Assembly (NCBI GenBank): GCA_022113835.1
Contig: JAILWY010000026.1
Coordinates: forward strand, 10,071,001 to 10,135,000
Length of the DNA: 64,000 bases
Direction of reading: 5' to 3'
Source: Atopsyche davidsoni
Lineage: Eukaryota > Arthropoda > Insecta > Trichoptera > Hydrobiosidae
Shown here: piece after piece, positions 38,691 through 53,149 of the stretch
Position numbering within the stretch: position 1 is the stretch's first letter
Layout of the letters: each line of letters opens with the position of its first letter
Translations under genes and position numbers: made by a program
Notes under the pieces: generated by a model
The model's database searches: none
What the model saw: only the letters and a program-made list of their open reading frames with translations
What the model was told of the DNA's origin: nothing

Positions 38691-41566
38691 AATACATATG
38701 GGATTTAAGCAAAGTCATTCAGGTGTTTGCTGACCATAGACGATCAAAAAAATATTACCTGATGAAAATTTGGAAGATATTATATTGTGTTTTCGCACTT
38801 ATTTCCAACAGAAAAATTCGTTATATTTAGGACTTAAAAGTGAATTAATAATTTTCTGAAACTAAAATCATTCCCAAAACGTGCACCCAGCATGTCTGGC
38901 GAGTAGCAAGGGGCGACTCGCGAGCAGCTTGTTCTAGAGCAGGTTCGGAATGTGCTGCGGCGGCACCAGGAGGGTTCGGCTTTTTCTGTTCGCCAAAGAC
39001 CGAAGTTGTTTCCCCATTTAAAGAGTAGTGACTCAGACCTCAATACGGTTCGGGCGATTTGTAATTAGAGGGTCCATTAAATCTGCAATCTGCGGCCAGA
39101 GACCGCGGCGTCACCCGGAAGCGAGGGAGTCGCGCGATGTCTGTCCGGAGCTTAATGTTTCCATCTCCAGCGCGGAGGTGGAAATATAGGAGGTAAATAC
39201 AACGTGATCGCGCAGATGTCGCAAATAAAAACATCCGCCGTACGATTGTAATGACGTACAAACTCATTGTAAAAAACGAAGATTTTTTACGGTCCATTTG
39301 TCACCCTCCTCCACACCGAAATTCCAAACAAATACGCTTTGAAACATCTGTATGGGCCCGTACGTTAAAATAAATGGTTTACAAAGTTTGTCATTTAATA
39401 CCAGACAACAGACACATAATTACAAATATTTCAACACAAACAATTTGAAAAAAAGGATCAAGCTACATTTTTACATTACATTTTTTTGTATTAAATCATT
39501 AATCATTATATAATCAATCAAAGTACATGACCCCGCAGAACTGGGTGTGATAGATGCTTCTTAATATTTTTACTAAGTTTATAAGTAAATTTAATGTTGT
39601 TTTTTTTATTATAGAAATACATAAAAGAGTATTGCCAATGACTCCGAATAATTAATACTTCTAAAGAAATGCGGAATATTACTTTTCAATAGAAATTTGA
39701 CTCTGGTTTTTCAAACAACATTCATTAATAACATTCAGGCCGCAGCTAACAAATAAAGTGTTTTAATGCTCCAGTTTCAAAATGTATTATCAATCAAACG
39801 TGTGGCGATATCAGCCGTTGTGTAAGAGCCCATCTGTAACAATCATGAAGTTGTGTAATTCAATTCGAGCACTTTAAATTCATTTGTAATAATAGTTACT
39901 TACAACAAACAATAAAAAAAGCTACAATGTCACATAAAAAATACATGCTTATTGTTGAAAATAATTTCGTTGCTAAATGTTCATTAATTAAATTATCCTG
40001 AATTCAGTATGTTAAATATTCGCGAATGAATTGAAATCCGATTGCCAATAAGATTAGACACTCTGAAGCCAACAGAGCAACCAATGTAATAGAAATAAAT
40101 TTACGATACAGAATATGAAAGTAGTTATTGATTTTTCTTGGCATAGAAAAACACACAATAGCTTCCCCAAGGAATGACTTTCACAAATGACTTGAAGCAA
40201 ATATTCCAAAGTTACCCTTACATCATAAAGCTGATTAAACCGGGCGGCCCTGCGCGCCGCCATCGTCCGGGATATCCATAAAGACTATCATTCGGATTTA
40301 ATCATAAGTCCCGAGGGAGCGAGGGGCGACATCGACATGTGGGCTAATGGCCCCGACTCGGGCCCTCCTGCCCCAGTGGCGAGATTACATCTGTAGCGCC
40401 GTCGACGGCCCTGATGCAATTAGCTTTATTAAATTACCTTCTGCAAATACCGTGTTTGTTGTCTTTAACTTTTTATACGCAAAAAATACACTTATGATAA
40501 AAATAAGCCATCACATAACTACTTTCCTTGAATCAAAGAAACTTTTAAACTATTGTTAAAAATAACAACAAAATGGAAAATTTATTCAAATGTAATTTGT
40601 GATAGTTATACATTGAATTTACTGTTACTGTATTTTTTTACTGCTAAGAGTATGATCATGTGTTTCGTGTTTATCAAAACTCAGTTGTATTTTATTATAA
40701 CTGAGAAATAATTATATGTATAAAGATATCGATTTTTTTTGAAAGCTTAGAGTATATTTATTCAAATCCATTTCAAGAGAGAAACTATTGGCCAGTTACT
40801 ATTCGGTTGTCAGTTGAGTCGCAGCGTGTGTAGAGGGCTATAAGCTGAAGAGGTCGGCGCTGAAGCCACGCAAGGGTATCACTATGCCTACATTACCAGC
40901 AGCTACAGATGCCATTAAGTATGCTAGAATCACCCAGTATACTTATTCCAAGTATTGTATTTCTGTAAAAAGCTTTAGTTCCCGGAATTATAAGAATAAT
41001 ATTGCGGAATTCCTTGAAATTTTGATATGTAGCACACTCGCCCCGATACCCTCGCTTCCGAGAGATGATAATATTCTACTTTCTAACTTTTATTAAAAAA
41101 TCTTCGTACGTTATATAATACAAGCAAGTCAAACAATGCAGATGTTCTCTCCGACTTGCTTCCTCCTCGGGAATTGAGAAATTGAATTCTTACGTTTCGC
41201 CCAACGGCGCCGTACGCGGATCATCCTATACACGGTTTTTTTTTCTTTTTATAAACCCACGGCAAGGCAATATATTTAAAACACACAAAATATATGAAAT
41301 ATGTTTCCGTGTCTCTTACTTCTCGCTTCAGAGATCGTAAATAACAAGAAGGTGCTGCCGAGTATGTACCGTTTCATTAAATTGCCTCACTTAACAAATT
41401 TAAAAGGTTTTAAATTTACTTGCTATTGAGAGCTTCACGCTTTACTCAAAACGCCTTAACTCTTTACAAACCAATGTATTTTTTTTAATACTTGAGTTTT
41501 AATTAAAAAAAACAAGTTTTTATATTTTCTCAAAAGGCCATAGCATCATCCGTTATAAAATGGCGA

Positions 41567-41579
41567 GGGGGGGGGGGGG
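41567..41579. repeat. G13 homopolymer
   Basis: Thirteen consecutive G in AT-rich surroundings. Confidence 0.85.
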
Positions 41580-44500
41580 TGTCTTTACACAATTTTTAAT
41601 AGTATAATTATTTCTAATTTTTCTTTTTTGTCATATTACTTTATGTCGCCGGATCAGTGAGTAAAAACAACATGTGTTCTCTAACATTGCCACCGCCTGG
41701 ATCAAACGCCAATCACAAAACATCCCTTCACCCGAGGCCGCCCACTATATCAGATTCTGAACCAGTAATTCAGCTGAAAGCCATGTCGCTCGAAAGAGCT
41801 AAATTATAACATGTAAATTTACCGATAATACATTATTCAGCCCCTTACATAAAATCTTAAATTAAAACCATTATCTTCTAGAAACTCGTCGCTCGCAACA
41901 CTGAACACATCGTGAGTTTTATTTATGTAGATAACATTAGAATATTTTACTGAAAAATTCTTATAACATGAGAGCATCTTCTCGGTGTTCACTGAGGATC
42001 TCAGACATTGATTTTTGCTTAATAAAAATATATATTTCATAAATATTTCGTTTGAGTCCGAGATGTTTATTCAAATGTCGGCTGGCAATTTATTCCTCGC
42101 GATTCGCTCCATCAGCCTCAAATAACGGCAGCTCATCTGATTTGTTGATTGAATGCTGAAAGGGTTTGAATAAAATCCAAGGAAAAAGCGGACTTTGAGT
42201 AATATATTGTAATTCCGTTGTGCTATAGTTCCATCCATATTCATGGTTCTGTTGCAGTTCATTGCAATCGATAACGATCGAAAATTATTGTATACAATGC
42301 ATGATTTATTCCCAACGAGAAGATTGCAGGAAGCAATGAATTTGCTTTGTAAATAAGTATATCTAAAATTACAGGTTATCAAAAAACCTTTTTAAATATT
42401 GATATCTTTTGTATAAATTGCGTTCACTTATTTTCGATATAGTTCATTCATTTATATTTAAAGATACAATATTCTTACTCATATCGTATTATATAAGAGT
42501 TAATTATCTTATATAGAGTAAAAGAGTAGCATATGCATTAACTATAATGCATTCATTAATTATAGGAAATGTAGTAAAATACTATTATATTCGACAGTGC
42601 GGTTATCAAATATATCGAATAATTGTGATCTTCTAAATTACTAAATTATAGATTGCGTAATTGTTAATTAATATCTTTAAAAAAATAGCTTGTTCAAGTA
42701 ATAATATGTCTTACCAATAACATTATATTTATTATTTAATATTCAAGTTATTTATAGGCAGAGTTTGAGATTTTCAACCCACGTGAAACGTAGGTGTTGT
42801 TTTAATGTTTTAAAAAAGTTTAAATACAAGGATATTAAGCTAAATTATTAAAATTTCATTGAACGCTGACAAAATATTTTTTTCTAACCTTAAAATAAAT
42901 TCTAAGAAATAAGCTTGCTCTTGAATTTGTAAGATAGGCGAGCCCTCGGCGACCGGCCGCTGGGCGGGGCGATAACCGGAGCCGCGCCTGCTTATTTAAT
43001 TGGTCCTTATCATTATTAGGCTGTCCCGAATTGCTGAGAAAGTTACGGACAAATAAATAAATACTTTAAAAAGAAACCGGGAAATTATTTACGAACAAAG
43101 TCCGACAAAACGCGGCCGGAATTTCACGCTTGAGAATTATCGGGAGGCTCCAGGACTCCCCGAGAAGTTTAAGGAAGGGGGAATAAGAAAATTAAATTCA
43201 CAAGACATGACAACCCGGCGCGATGCTATCTAGGATACATATTTTATGCTAATTTCTTATCTGACTTACGACGGAAATTAAAGGTCTGAATTTATACCCC
43301 GTGTGCTGATTCAACGAAAAGCGTCGCAAAAACAGACAATGCTATCAATTTCCGTTCGATACATTATTCTTGCGCACGATACATATTCTAGGAAAATAGA
43401 AGAGAATATATGCTGAAAAAATATACGCTAAAACATAATAAAGTCTATAGTGACACTGTTTTATGATATACGCTGATAAATCCATGCTATATATCTTGGT
43501 TGTTGTCTCCGTATAGGATGATGATTTTCGTCTCCCTTCTGATTTATTTCGTAAAACTTTAGTAATGAAAATTTTCTCGTAACAACTCTTGAAAAAGAGC
43601 GAACAAAATGTACCCGAAATGAAAAAAAAAAAAAAAAACACCCAACGGTACAGACCCGATTCCCAGGTTTTACAATAAGAATCAGGCATATAAAGGACAC
43701 CTGCTTCGGCCGCTTTACTAAATAAAGCTGGAAGATTTAATATTTACTGGTATTTACCAACTTATACCAATACAAACATTAACACTAATATTTTATAGTT
43801 CTTTGTGAAATTTGTCATTTAGTTTAGGCCTTAACTCTATTCTGCGTCAAACTTAAGAGTCTGCTTTTTTTCATGCAAAAAAGAAAAAAACTTTTGATAT
43901 ATTTTTTAACTTATTTGATATATGAACGCGACAGACGGTGCGCATATTTTATTCAGCACAATGGGTTTTTCAAATTAAAAAAAATGAGATGTCAAAAAAT
44001 TATTAAGGCTTATTCTTCAGTAATTTGAAATTAAGTTACTTGTCTTTATACAATATATAACTCGGAGAAAGCCAAAGCTGCCTGAAAGCACAAATTTTAA
44101 AACCAGAATATAAATAATGGTAGTAATCATTGCAATAGTGCTGATTTGCAATTTACAAAACTAGAATATATATATATATATATGGGTATAAAAAGTTCCA
44201 TATGTGCTTTCTGAAACATTTATGAATTACAACCGGAATAGATATCGAATATTTAGAGTCTTGCATAGAACTCCTGACGATGGTCACATATTTTGGCAAT
44301 ATTTTTCTAATCAATAAATATAGTCTACTACAGTCCAAAGAAAAAAAACTTCGGTAGGAGAAATTTACGCCAGTGGCTGGAAGTCGGAAGTTTGGCTGAA
44401 TTAGTAAGTATTCAATGAAATGGTCATCACCCTCTGAGACGAGGCACGCGAATAAGAAGATATATATTTTTAGTGAGACGAAGTATGTTTGATTATGAAT

Positions 44501-46170
44501 TATAAATGTGACTTTAACGATGCACTGTGATTTCGCAAAGACCTTTAAAATAGTGGCTACTAAGTACCTGGAGGGCAGAAGGACGATCCCTTAGGAGTCG
44601 GTTTTCTCGCGGGGCGCAGTGCAGGCGCCGAGTCGTTAGCGCCCGGCGGCTCTCACCCCAGATGACTATCAACTTATTTCCAGCGAGCATTTTTTTGACA
44701 GCTCCTGATTTATGTCCTCGCGAGTCTGCGCTCCTGGTAATAAGGCGGCTCGATAGTTCGGCACAACACTGACAGGTTTTTTTTTTTTGTTATTTATCGT
44801 CTCCCGCCACGAGAATTGAATTTCCACACTACAGTCGCGAGGGGTTAGCACCCTTATCGGCTGTAATCGTATAAAAGAGATGCGTCGCTTTTGAGCGATA
44901 AGAAATTAATAAAATTAAAGTCAGAGCCCGCAAACTAAACAATATATATACAGTGACACTGAAGGTTTTTACTGTGAGGTTTTATCGAGGGTTGTTTTCT
45001 TATCTTGATTCGTTTCAATCTTCGATGCTGAGCCTATGCACAATCTGCAGTCGAAAATACAGAATACGCTATAAACAACCTCTGCAATGTTAGCGAGGAG
45101 CACTAAAATAAATTATGTGAAGTTTTACTGCATTTAGCAGTATCGTTAATTACAACAGTTCTTGGTGAAATATGGCTTAATGGCGTCATAGTAAAAATTT
45201 TATTTTATGACTTAACAACTGCAGAGTTTTAAAACCGCAAAATAAAATCTCACTCTAAGAATTCTATAATAATGTCATAATTTTTTTTTTTTAAACAAAA
45301 GTTTCATTAAAATGAACATACAGATTTCGTTGGGGTTTATTTTTTTGTTTTCTACGCAATGTAGCATGTTTGTAGCCTCAAAAAAAAAGAATATTGTAGT
45401 ACAAAAATCAGTAGTATTTCTCTTTTCAATTTAACAACCTACAATTCAATCATTACTTGCTCGATGACAAGGCGTTTTTCTCTATTGTTTGCAGACCAAT
45501 TTTTCAAAACTGCAAATCTGGATAAAATTATTTTTAAACTCAGCAACACAATGGCATACCCCGCACAGCCATTAAAAACTCGATACAAACAGGAGTTGAA
45601 GTGCCCACTCTTAAGCAGAGAGTAAACAAATAAACTCACAATCGCCTCTAATCGATGCGCCGGGGGCTCCGCGCCGCCCCGACCACTCGGGCCGTCACGT
45701 GCGACCGCTGAGCCACTGTCGTCAAACAAACATTCGGGATCGTGACACTCGAGTATGAGCGAACAATGCAACAATCCTCGTCATCAGCACAGACCCTTCT
45801 CAACAGCCCTAATGTGGCTCGCGCCCCGCGCCCCCGCCCCGGAAGCTCTCCTCCCCCCGCCCCGCCCAGATAGCATTATTTTTTTAAGATAACTGGGAGA
45901 CTGAATATCTTATATCGCCCCCCGCCTCCACCGGCTAATATATAAGTTTGTGGAATTCGCTCCAGTTTTCTGACAGATTTATTGGAGGAATTTCTTTCTT
46001 ATTAAGTTTACATACAGAGTGATTCGCAGCGAATTGGATATTTTCAAAGAGATTATCAGACTGTAGGGATTCAAAAACTGTCTGGAAGATTTATATTTTG
46101 CGTAATATTACATATAATACTTTAAATAAAATACTTGAGTGATTTTTCCAAATGTAATTTTATTATTGAC

Positions 46171-46213
46171 GACCGGTTTCGGCGACCTTTCACGTTGGCA
46201 GTATCAAACTGAG
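46171..46213. repeat. Dispersed repeat family B, copy 2
   Basis: Same 43-bp core as at 6602..6644 with four mismatches. It begins GACCGGTTTCGGCGACC. Similarity fades outside the core. Confidence 0.65.
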
Positions 46214-48094
46214 TTTTAAACTAATATTTCATATCATACAGAAATTGATTACAACAATAACAGGTCACAGGGCGATGACGACAAAAGCACACACGCGAAA
46301 TCATGACACTATATATCCGCGAAATTTCCTATAAAAATTATATTTTTTGTTATTATTAAATTATGATAGACATTTACTAATCGATTCGGGAACAGGTGAC
46401 AAATTTAAAACATGAGATGTCTCAAAAAAGTCCTATATACCTGCATAGGCCTTTAATCGCTTCAAGGAGCGTAAACTCATCTGCCTATTTTCCACTGCTG
46501 ACCTCCGAGAGAAGAGTGATTCATGAACTCCTAATTCGGATTATACAATTCAGATATCTGCCACAGAATAATATAATTGCTTAAAACCACCATGGTTATC
46601 GCTAATATAAAATAGATCCACCTTGTATAAACAGAACAATCGAAAGAATCATGGTGAAACGCGTCGTAGCGCCCTTAGTGACCGGGCTCGCGGGCTTGCT
46701 CGTAAAGCCGCGGTGCTATTGAGTGGATAATTTCCTTTTAATTTTCTTCGGTAATGACGTCCGCACGGAAGCATTGGAGTGAGCACCGTCTGCATTCCCG
46801 GGGCCGCAGAGTACACATGGGTATTTGTCCGCGCGGAGCCGGCGTCACGCGAGCACGGTGGCCACAGATTTTTATCGTCAGGAAATTGGGAAAGCTCATT
46901 AGGCTCGCCGGGCACGTGTCACCTGGCCAGGTGCACATTAGGACGAACGGCCGCCCGCGGGTCGTGAACTCTGGGAGTGATGAGCCACCGCATGCCGGAG
47001 GGAAATTAATTAACTTGTCGAAGCACCAATGTGATTATCGACTTTATCGTTGTCATTTAAAACACTCACAAATATTACTAAGTAGATAGTAAAATTAATT
47101 AAATAATTGTTCAACAGCATGATTTTATAATTATATAACATAGTAAAAGTGTGCGAAGCGCACACCCATTTTCTCCGTGAAGTATAAGTAAAGAGAAAAT
47201 AATTTCAAGCTCACAGCCTCTTGAGCAAATTCGTTTTAATCTTAGTAAAATGTGTTTTAATGACGTCATAAGTTACTTTTTTATTTTATGATGGTACATC
47301 TTCTAAAGCCCAAAAGTTTAAAATCATAAAAAGTATAATCGTTTGATACAGCTATGACACCATTTAACTAAATTTTACGCAGATTGCTTTAGTGAGAGCA
47401 TATGAATAAGGCAGCATCGCGTGAAATGGAGAGACTTTACCGATAATGATTTCATTTCCATACTTTGGTTTGAATTTTATGTTTTTACGCTTTGAAATAG
47501 ATAAAATTATATAATTAAAGCAGGCTGCGACATTATTAAAATATTTAACAATATTTATTATAGAAATCAAATTGCTTAAAAAATATATCTCTATTAGCAG
47601 AATATTAGTTTTTGACCCTGATGGGAATAATGAGACCCTGCTGAAAAATAATACTTCGGATTTATTTGGCTAAGATTATTTGAAAAGTGCTAAACAAATT
47701 TCTACAAGTGCCAAGTTGGCAACACTGCGCCAGAGCTGACGCATTTCAACACCACATCAAATGTGATGACTATAGAGTGATGTATCAGACAGCAATAAAC
47801 GCTTCTTATACGATACGTTAGGCAATCATCAATTTGTTGGATCGTTCTCACATATGTTTCAATAACACAACCATCAGTCTGCCTACGCACTTCTCCTTAA
47901 AGACGTTTAAGACACTAATAATACAACATTTCCAAGCAAATATATTTAAATTGGCTTTGATTAGATATTCCAAAACTAGCATTAAATAAATTTATTTTAT
48001 TTGTTAACAAAATACTATAATCCCCGTTGTGTGGGAAGGTGTTATACACGCGTAATGCTGAGATACGACAAATGACGGAGACTACTTTAACCGC

Positions 48095-48165
48095 CAACTC
48101 GAGGTCTAGTGGTTACTACAGTTACTTACCGACCTTCGGGTCCCGAATTTAGGTAAATTTTATAA
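48095..48165 (+). mobile_element. Weak tRNA-like SINE head
   Basis: GAGGTCTAGTGGTTAC matches a SINE-type A box. A degenerate B box (TTCGGGTCCCGAAT) follows about 45 nt later. Resemblance is weaker than in the other copies. Confidence 0.3.
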
Positions 48166-49466
48166 AATACAATAATTCTAATAAATATTTAATATTATTT
48201 ACTGGTATACAATAAGAGACGTAGCGTGCTGAACAAAGGCAAAGTTACTTTTGATCGATTTAGAACCTATTTCACGAGCGCCTATATTCTGCCTTGACTA
48301 CCATTGATTGGGTGTGCAGTTTCATGTTCTAAACACAGAATATATCTATTAAAAAACAGCTGTAATGGCGAGTTGCTAGCGAAGAATCTCACCTTATATT
48401 TATATCAAAAATGTGCACTTGATTATTTGCACAGACCGCACGCCATTGCCTTGTCAGGCATAATACGCGATATGTGAATTCTTCGGCTCGGTTGTTTGTA
48501 TCAGCAATAGTAGACTAATATAAAGCTATAGGCAGCGTTGATAATAAATTATTAGAATTATTGCGATAATTAAACGGCCGCCCCGGCTCCAGCGGCATCC
48601 GGCGCAGGACTTATTTGTATGCAGTAAACAACCCGCCGCCTGCGCTATATCCGACGGCGGAGCGGAGCGGCGCGAGGGAGACAACGAGCCTGACAAAGAA
48701 AGCAAATCACCCGTGAAATTGGGCAGGTAAAGACAGTGACATATGACGTCACATCGCTCTCCGTGCTCAACAATTTGTTTTATTTCCACCCAGAAAGCCG
48801 CCTAGACCGTAACGCTAAACCAGTGGGCCGCGACCAGCGGCTATACAAAATTAATCGATCACAAGTTTCAGATTGTCTTTATACGTTATGCGTATCAAAC
48901 GTAGACACAACTGGCATTGCAGATTAGCTTACTGACAGAGATGCACAAAAATATATAATTAAAAAAAAAAATTGTTGAGTTTCTTCATTATTATGATGTA
49001 CTACAAATTAATAATAATTTAAAAATAATAGTTAAAAAAATAGATCAGTTTGAATAGAAGCTCACTTTTTATTAAAAAAAAATATAGTAGAAATACCGAA
49101 AAATAATATTTTTTAAATTATAACTTAATTTGTTTTAAAAATGTTGCACAGCACTGCCCTATCGTGTCCTGGCCAATATGTCGCCCGATACTTCGAAGCT
49201 AATAAAGCTCCGTTTCTATTGGAGACATTCTTTAGTCGGGAGTAAATTACTGTTTGGGTGGCGATACATTTTTTGCCGATCAACTGGAAAACTAGAGGGA
49301 GCAAAAGGTCACTCAAAAAATATTACCGCCTTTTACATAGTCGATTATTAATCTTAGGCATTGTAAAATAATATTGTAAAGAACTTATTTTGTAACATAA
49401 ATTTTAAATTCTTTGAATACTTATCTAAATGTTATTTTATAATTATTAAGATTGAAGCTGTGTGAA

Positions 49467-49505
49467 TAAAATTATCATTATTCAGGTTGAATAATGATAA
49501 TTTTA
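49467..49505. repeat. Perfect 18-bp hairpin with 3-nt loop
   Basis: Arms 49467..49484 and 49488..49505 are exact reverse complements around GGT. AT-rich, and no neighbouring gene explains it. Confidence 0.7.
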
Positions 49506-49944
49506 GATCTGCTTATGATTTTAAAGAAGACAAATAAAATAGAAACCTCATCAGCATCATGGGTAAAAATGATGTCAAACTTGTATGTAATGCATTTTAA
49601 AAATACAATGTAACGGTTATTAAACAAAATTTATAATTGTGTCAAAACATAACCATACTGAAAAACAAATAACCTGTTACAAAAAACATTGCTTATTTTC
49701 CATAGTACTACAGAATTCTCCCCTTCGTGTAATATTGTTAAAGCCCTCCTCTAAAATATTGATGTTTCGGTTTGCATATTTTACAACGAAATTGGCAATT
49801 AAACAAGATTATCGTTTGGTCCCCCCGCAAGTGCGTCCACTGTGTGCACTCAGAAGCGCCTAAATTAAACCACAATGTCCATCGAATCGCAATCCCTCGC
49901 TTGCTAATGCGAGTGGACCGTGGCGACTGGGCCGCGGCTGGGGG

Positions 49945-50120
49945 CAGGCGGGGGGCAGGCGGGGGGCAGGCGGGGGGCAGGCGGGGGGCAGGCGGGGGGC
50001 AGGCGGGGGGCAGGCGGGGGGCAGGCGGGGGGCAGGCGGGGGGCAGGCGGGGGGCAGGCGGGGGGCAGGCGGGGGGCAGGCGGGGGGCAGGCGGGGGGCA
50101 GGCGGGGGGCAGGCGGGGGG
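49945..50120 (+). repeat. G-rich minisatellite, 16 x 11 bp (CAGGCGGGGGG)
   Basis: Sixteen consecutive 11-bp units with no visible variation. Because 11 is not a multiple of three, all frames are used in turn and stay open, giving spurious Gly/Arg/Ala frames of about 125 codons on both strands. Each unit contributes a run of six G, so the plus strand can form many G-quadruplexes. It lies in a GC-rich island. Confidence 0.95.
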
Positions 50121-52875
50121 CTGGGGGGGCTGAAGCGGCCGGGGGGCACGAGTGATATTATCGTCCTCGTCAGATATTGCTTCTCGAGGAGAGAAGAGGA
50201 ACCTGGCGGGGGTGCGCGACCTACTGCCGGAAACGGATACGTCAGATTGTATACATTGAATCCAGATAAAACAGGCATTTATTTTCAGACTTAACCTGTA
50301 AATCTATCGAATAGGCAAACCATGATACGCACTAATTTACTAAACTATGTTAACGTAAACCTTCGCTTATTAACGACATAGCCTCTTCATATCCCTATTT
50401 TTTTTTGTGTGTATTCAGACTGTTTCCAATATTATTTATTCTAGTACTGGATATATGCAGAATAACATCAGAGTCAGGACAAGTTTACTATGATGTTTTT
50501 TTAGAAAAGCTTGAAGAAAACTCTTAGATAAAAGATTATTCATATTGAATCATTTCATATTCAAATTTAAATTTCTTTTATTAAAAAAAAAAAAAACAAC
50601 GCACGCCACTTATCTACTTTTTGCAATATTGGAATGAGTCCCAAAAATTATATTACGATTTTTTCTGCGTTTTTCTTTTACCAGTAATGCTAGAATAGTA
50701 TATTACTTTACGACTATGATGATCGATAGTAAAATTGTATTATATACATGTAGGTATAGAAATGTAAAAAAACATTAAACGAAAACTGCCTCCCCCATCG
50801 AGAAGCCATTTTATAGGCAATTACATGAATGTACTGCGATACTAGTGGGGGGATCGCCACAAAGCAAAATGCTACGCAGAATAATGTACGATCTGCCGGC
50901 TCCTCCATTCAAACATTTGTAAGGATCTGATTGAACGAATCGACGCTGGCAATAGCATGCAGGCGAATCTAAGCACCAGGTGTCTTTGATGACCGCTCAG
51001 GTCCAAGTTCTGTGTGAAAATATATTGACCCGAGGTGAGGCTCAATTTCGTGAGCTTTGTAAAAATCAACATTATCTTTTTATAATTCATATTGTATTCA
51101 ATGACAACAATAAAACAATTGTTATAACTAGTTAGATTTTAAAAGTGACTAAATCACAGTTTTTCTGATTATGTCTCTCGCTTTGATCTTCCCCCGAGTC
51201 TCGTTACATTACTTCAGTAAATTCCAAAGGTCAACGTTTCGATTATCCTTTTTGATTTTATCGGCAATTCGTAATTTATGTTGACTACATGAATTTGTTT
51301 GATATTTGCAAATTAAAAATTAGTATACAAATTTGTTTATTCTTATTTAAATTATTTTATAGGACACTAAGCATTTAAAAATTTACTTCATTAAAAAATA
51401 AAAGGTGTGATGTTAATGAATGTAGTCTCTTATTGATGATGCATTTAGATTGCCTAGCTTTTTTGTCGCCTCCATAGCGAGTTCTGTAGCAATAAGCTTT
51501 CGTCGATCACGTTTCTCTTTGCCGCCTGCCCGCTGTAGAGATACACGCTTTACATGCGCTGACCATCGACCAATCGTCGAAACAGAATTTCTTCGATATA
51601 AAATATTTTTTCACTAGTAAACTTCTATCGGTCTTTCTTAGGGTTTATTTCCTTTTATCTGTAGACAAGTATTTTTCGAAGATATATTACCGGATAATTA
51701 TCTATGGTAAAAATGTGTTATGTTCATAGTTTTACAATAATAAAATATATAATACTATATTAAAATAATTTATTTCCTAAACTAGCTGTTTCATTTGCGA
51801 CATTTGAATACAATATATTATAAAATATCAATACCGGAGCGATGAAATCGATGCGATCGCCTTATCACCGAGCTCGCAAAATATAAGTTGCGGGTAATAA
51901 AAATACGATACTCTAATAAAACTTTTCGTTATCGTCACCGAGTGCTGAGACTCGACCGTTCAGATCGTATGCAGTCGGAAGCCGACGTTGGCTGCCGTGC
52001 CGATAATTCGCAACAGACCGGAGGTAAGATGAGCAAGGGATCCCAATGCGACTGCAATCATTGGCCGCAGTTTATTTCGAGCCGGGCGGCAAGCTTCAAA
52101 CGAAACGCTGCACTCGGACTACTCGGACTAGCGCTGGGCCCGACGGCTGAGAGCGGCGAAGTTGTCGCTTCCACACTGAAGTGCGAATAAAAACCGCGGA
52201 ACCGTCCCTGCTGAAGATATGCATTGCGAAATTGCGCAATAAATGCAAACAGCATTAAGAGGGCTACTTTTTCAAAAATTCCGTTTTCATTCACCAACCC
52301 GGACACCAGAGGTCTCTAGCGTAGCTTTTAATTGGAAACTGAATGACAGTTCTAATTGGACTAAGTTGGTCAATTATAAAGAAGAATTTTTTTTTTTTAA
52401 TATTTAATAAATTTATATTGTTGATTTTTCTTTTCAAATATTCAAAAAGGAATAAATATTTATAAACATTTTAAAATAATTATTGTCATATTTAACTTAT
52501 TGAAATTATGCTATAAAGCCACATTTCCATGGGATTTTTTTGTAAACTTTGCGTGAATAAGCGATTCAGTTAAATTGAAATAAATCGACCACTACTTTAC
52601 TTTTTTACAAAAAAAAATTCCAAACAAGAAATATAAATATTCACACTGATGTCAAAATCCGTTGTTGGTCCCATAAAGTCCCATATTTGAGTTTTTTGAT
52701 CATTTTCTCGTACCTTTTGCGAAAAATCGAATGCACCAACCAACAAAATTTAAATGCAAAAAGTTAGATAAATCCCTTTTTCCAAACGGAAGGTTTTTTT
52801 TATTTCTAATAAATTATATAGTTTTCTCAATACTCTAAAAAAATCAATTTTCAACATACAAAAATAAAGTGACAT
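50121..52875. other. Non-coding stretch left of the transposase region
   Basis: No supported gene. GC-richer blocks at about 51470..51600 and 51830..52330. The 100-codon frame at 51888..52190 has no recognisable domain. Confidence 0.5.
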
Positions 52876-52980
52876 AATATATATGTATATATATATATAT
52901 ATTTTATGTGTATATATATATAATATATATATATATATATTTTATGTGTATATATATATAATATATATATATATATATTT
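52876..52980. repeat. AT-rich tandem repeat, 38-bp period
   Basis: Two copies of a TA-rich unit, each containing TTTTATGTGTATATATATAT, are offset by 38 bp and embedded in pure TA runs. It marks the left side of the transposase region. Confidence 0.75.
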
Positions 52981-53149
52981 ATTTAGACTTATACGTATGT
53001 GAATTATAATAAAAAGGCCCAAATATATATAATGAAAACACACATCTCATCAAAAACATTTCTTTATTATTAATTGAACAAATATATGACACTGGATGGA
53101 TTATTTCTTATACAGGTTACAGGTTAGATAGGTAGGTAGGATACAGGTT

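Larger units (their letters stand above)
38691..49944. other. Non-coding stretch with GC-rich islands
   Basis: No supported gene. Islands at about 38880..39250, 40220..40430, 42930..43200, 44560..44870, 45640..45960, 46640..47000 and 48560..48720. The 45.8-45.96 kb island combines GC boxes (CCCCGCCC) with a TATA-like CTAATATATAAG, and might be a promoter, but no coding exon follows. Confidence 0.5.

Noticed and set aside
38488..38718. Charged, protein-like minus-strand peptide (76 codons)
   Set aside because: It starts within the AT/GT microsatellite and shows no domain. A transcript would be needed to take it seriously.
45439..45774. 111-codon minus-strand frame
   Set aside because: No recognisable domain. 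Composition changes along the frame and there is no supporting splice or promoter structure.
46754..47089. 111-codon plus-strand frame in a GC-rich island
   Set aside because: Overlapping frames on both strands are open here. No domain recognised.
49945..50120. CRISPR array
   Set aside because: Units are 11 bp head to tail with no spacers. This is a minisatellite in a eukaryotic context.
49772..50294. Three overlapping open frames of about 125 codons (Gly/Arg-rich on plus, Pro-rich on minus)
   Set aside because: They are produced by the 11-bp repeat, which lacks stops in every frame. No flanking coding signal.
51888..52190. 100-codon plus-strand frame
   Set aside because: No recognisable domain. 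Open on the opposite strand as well.
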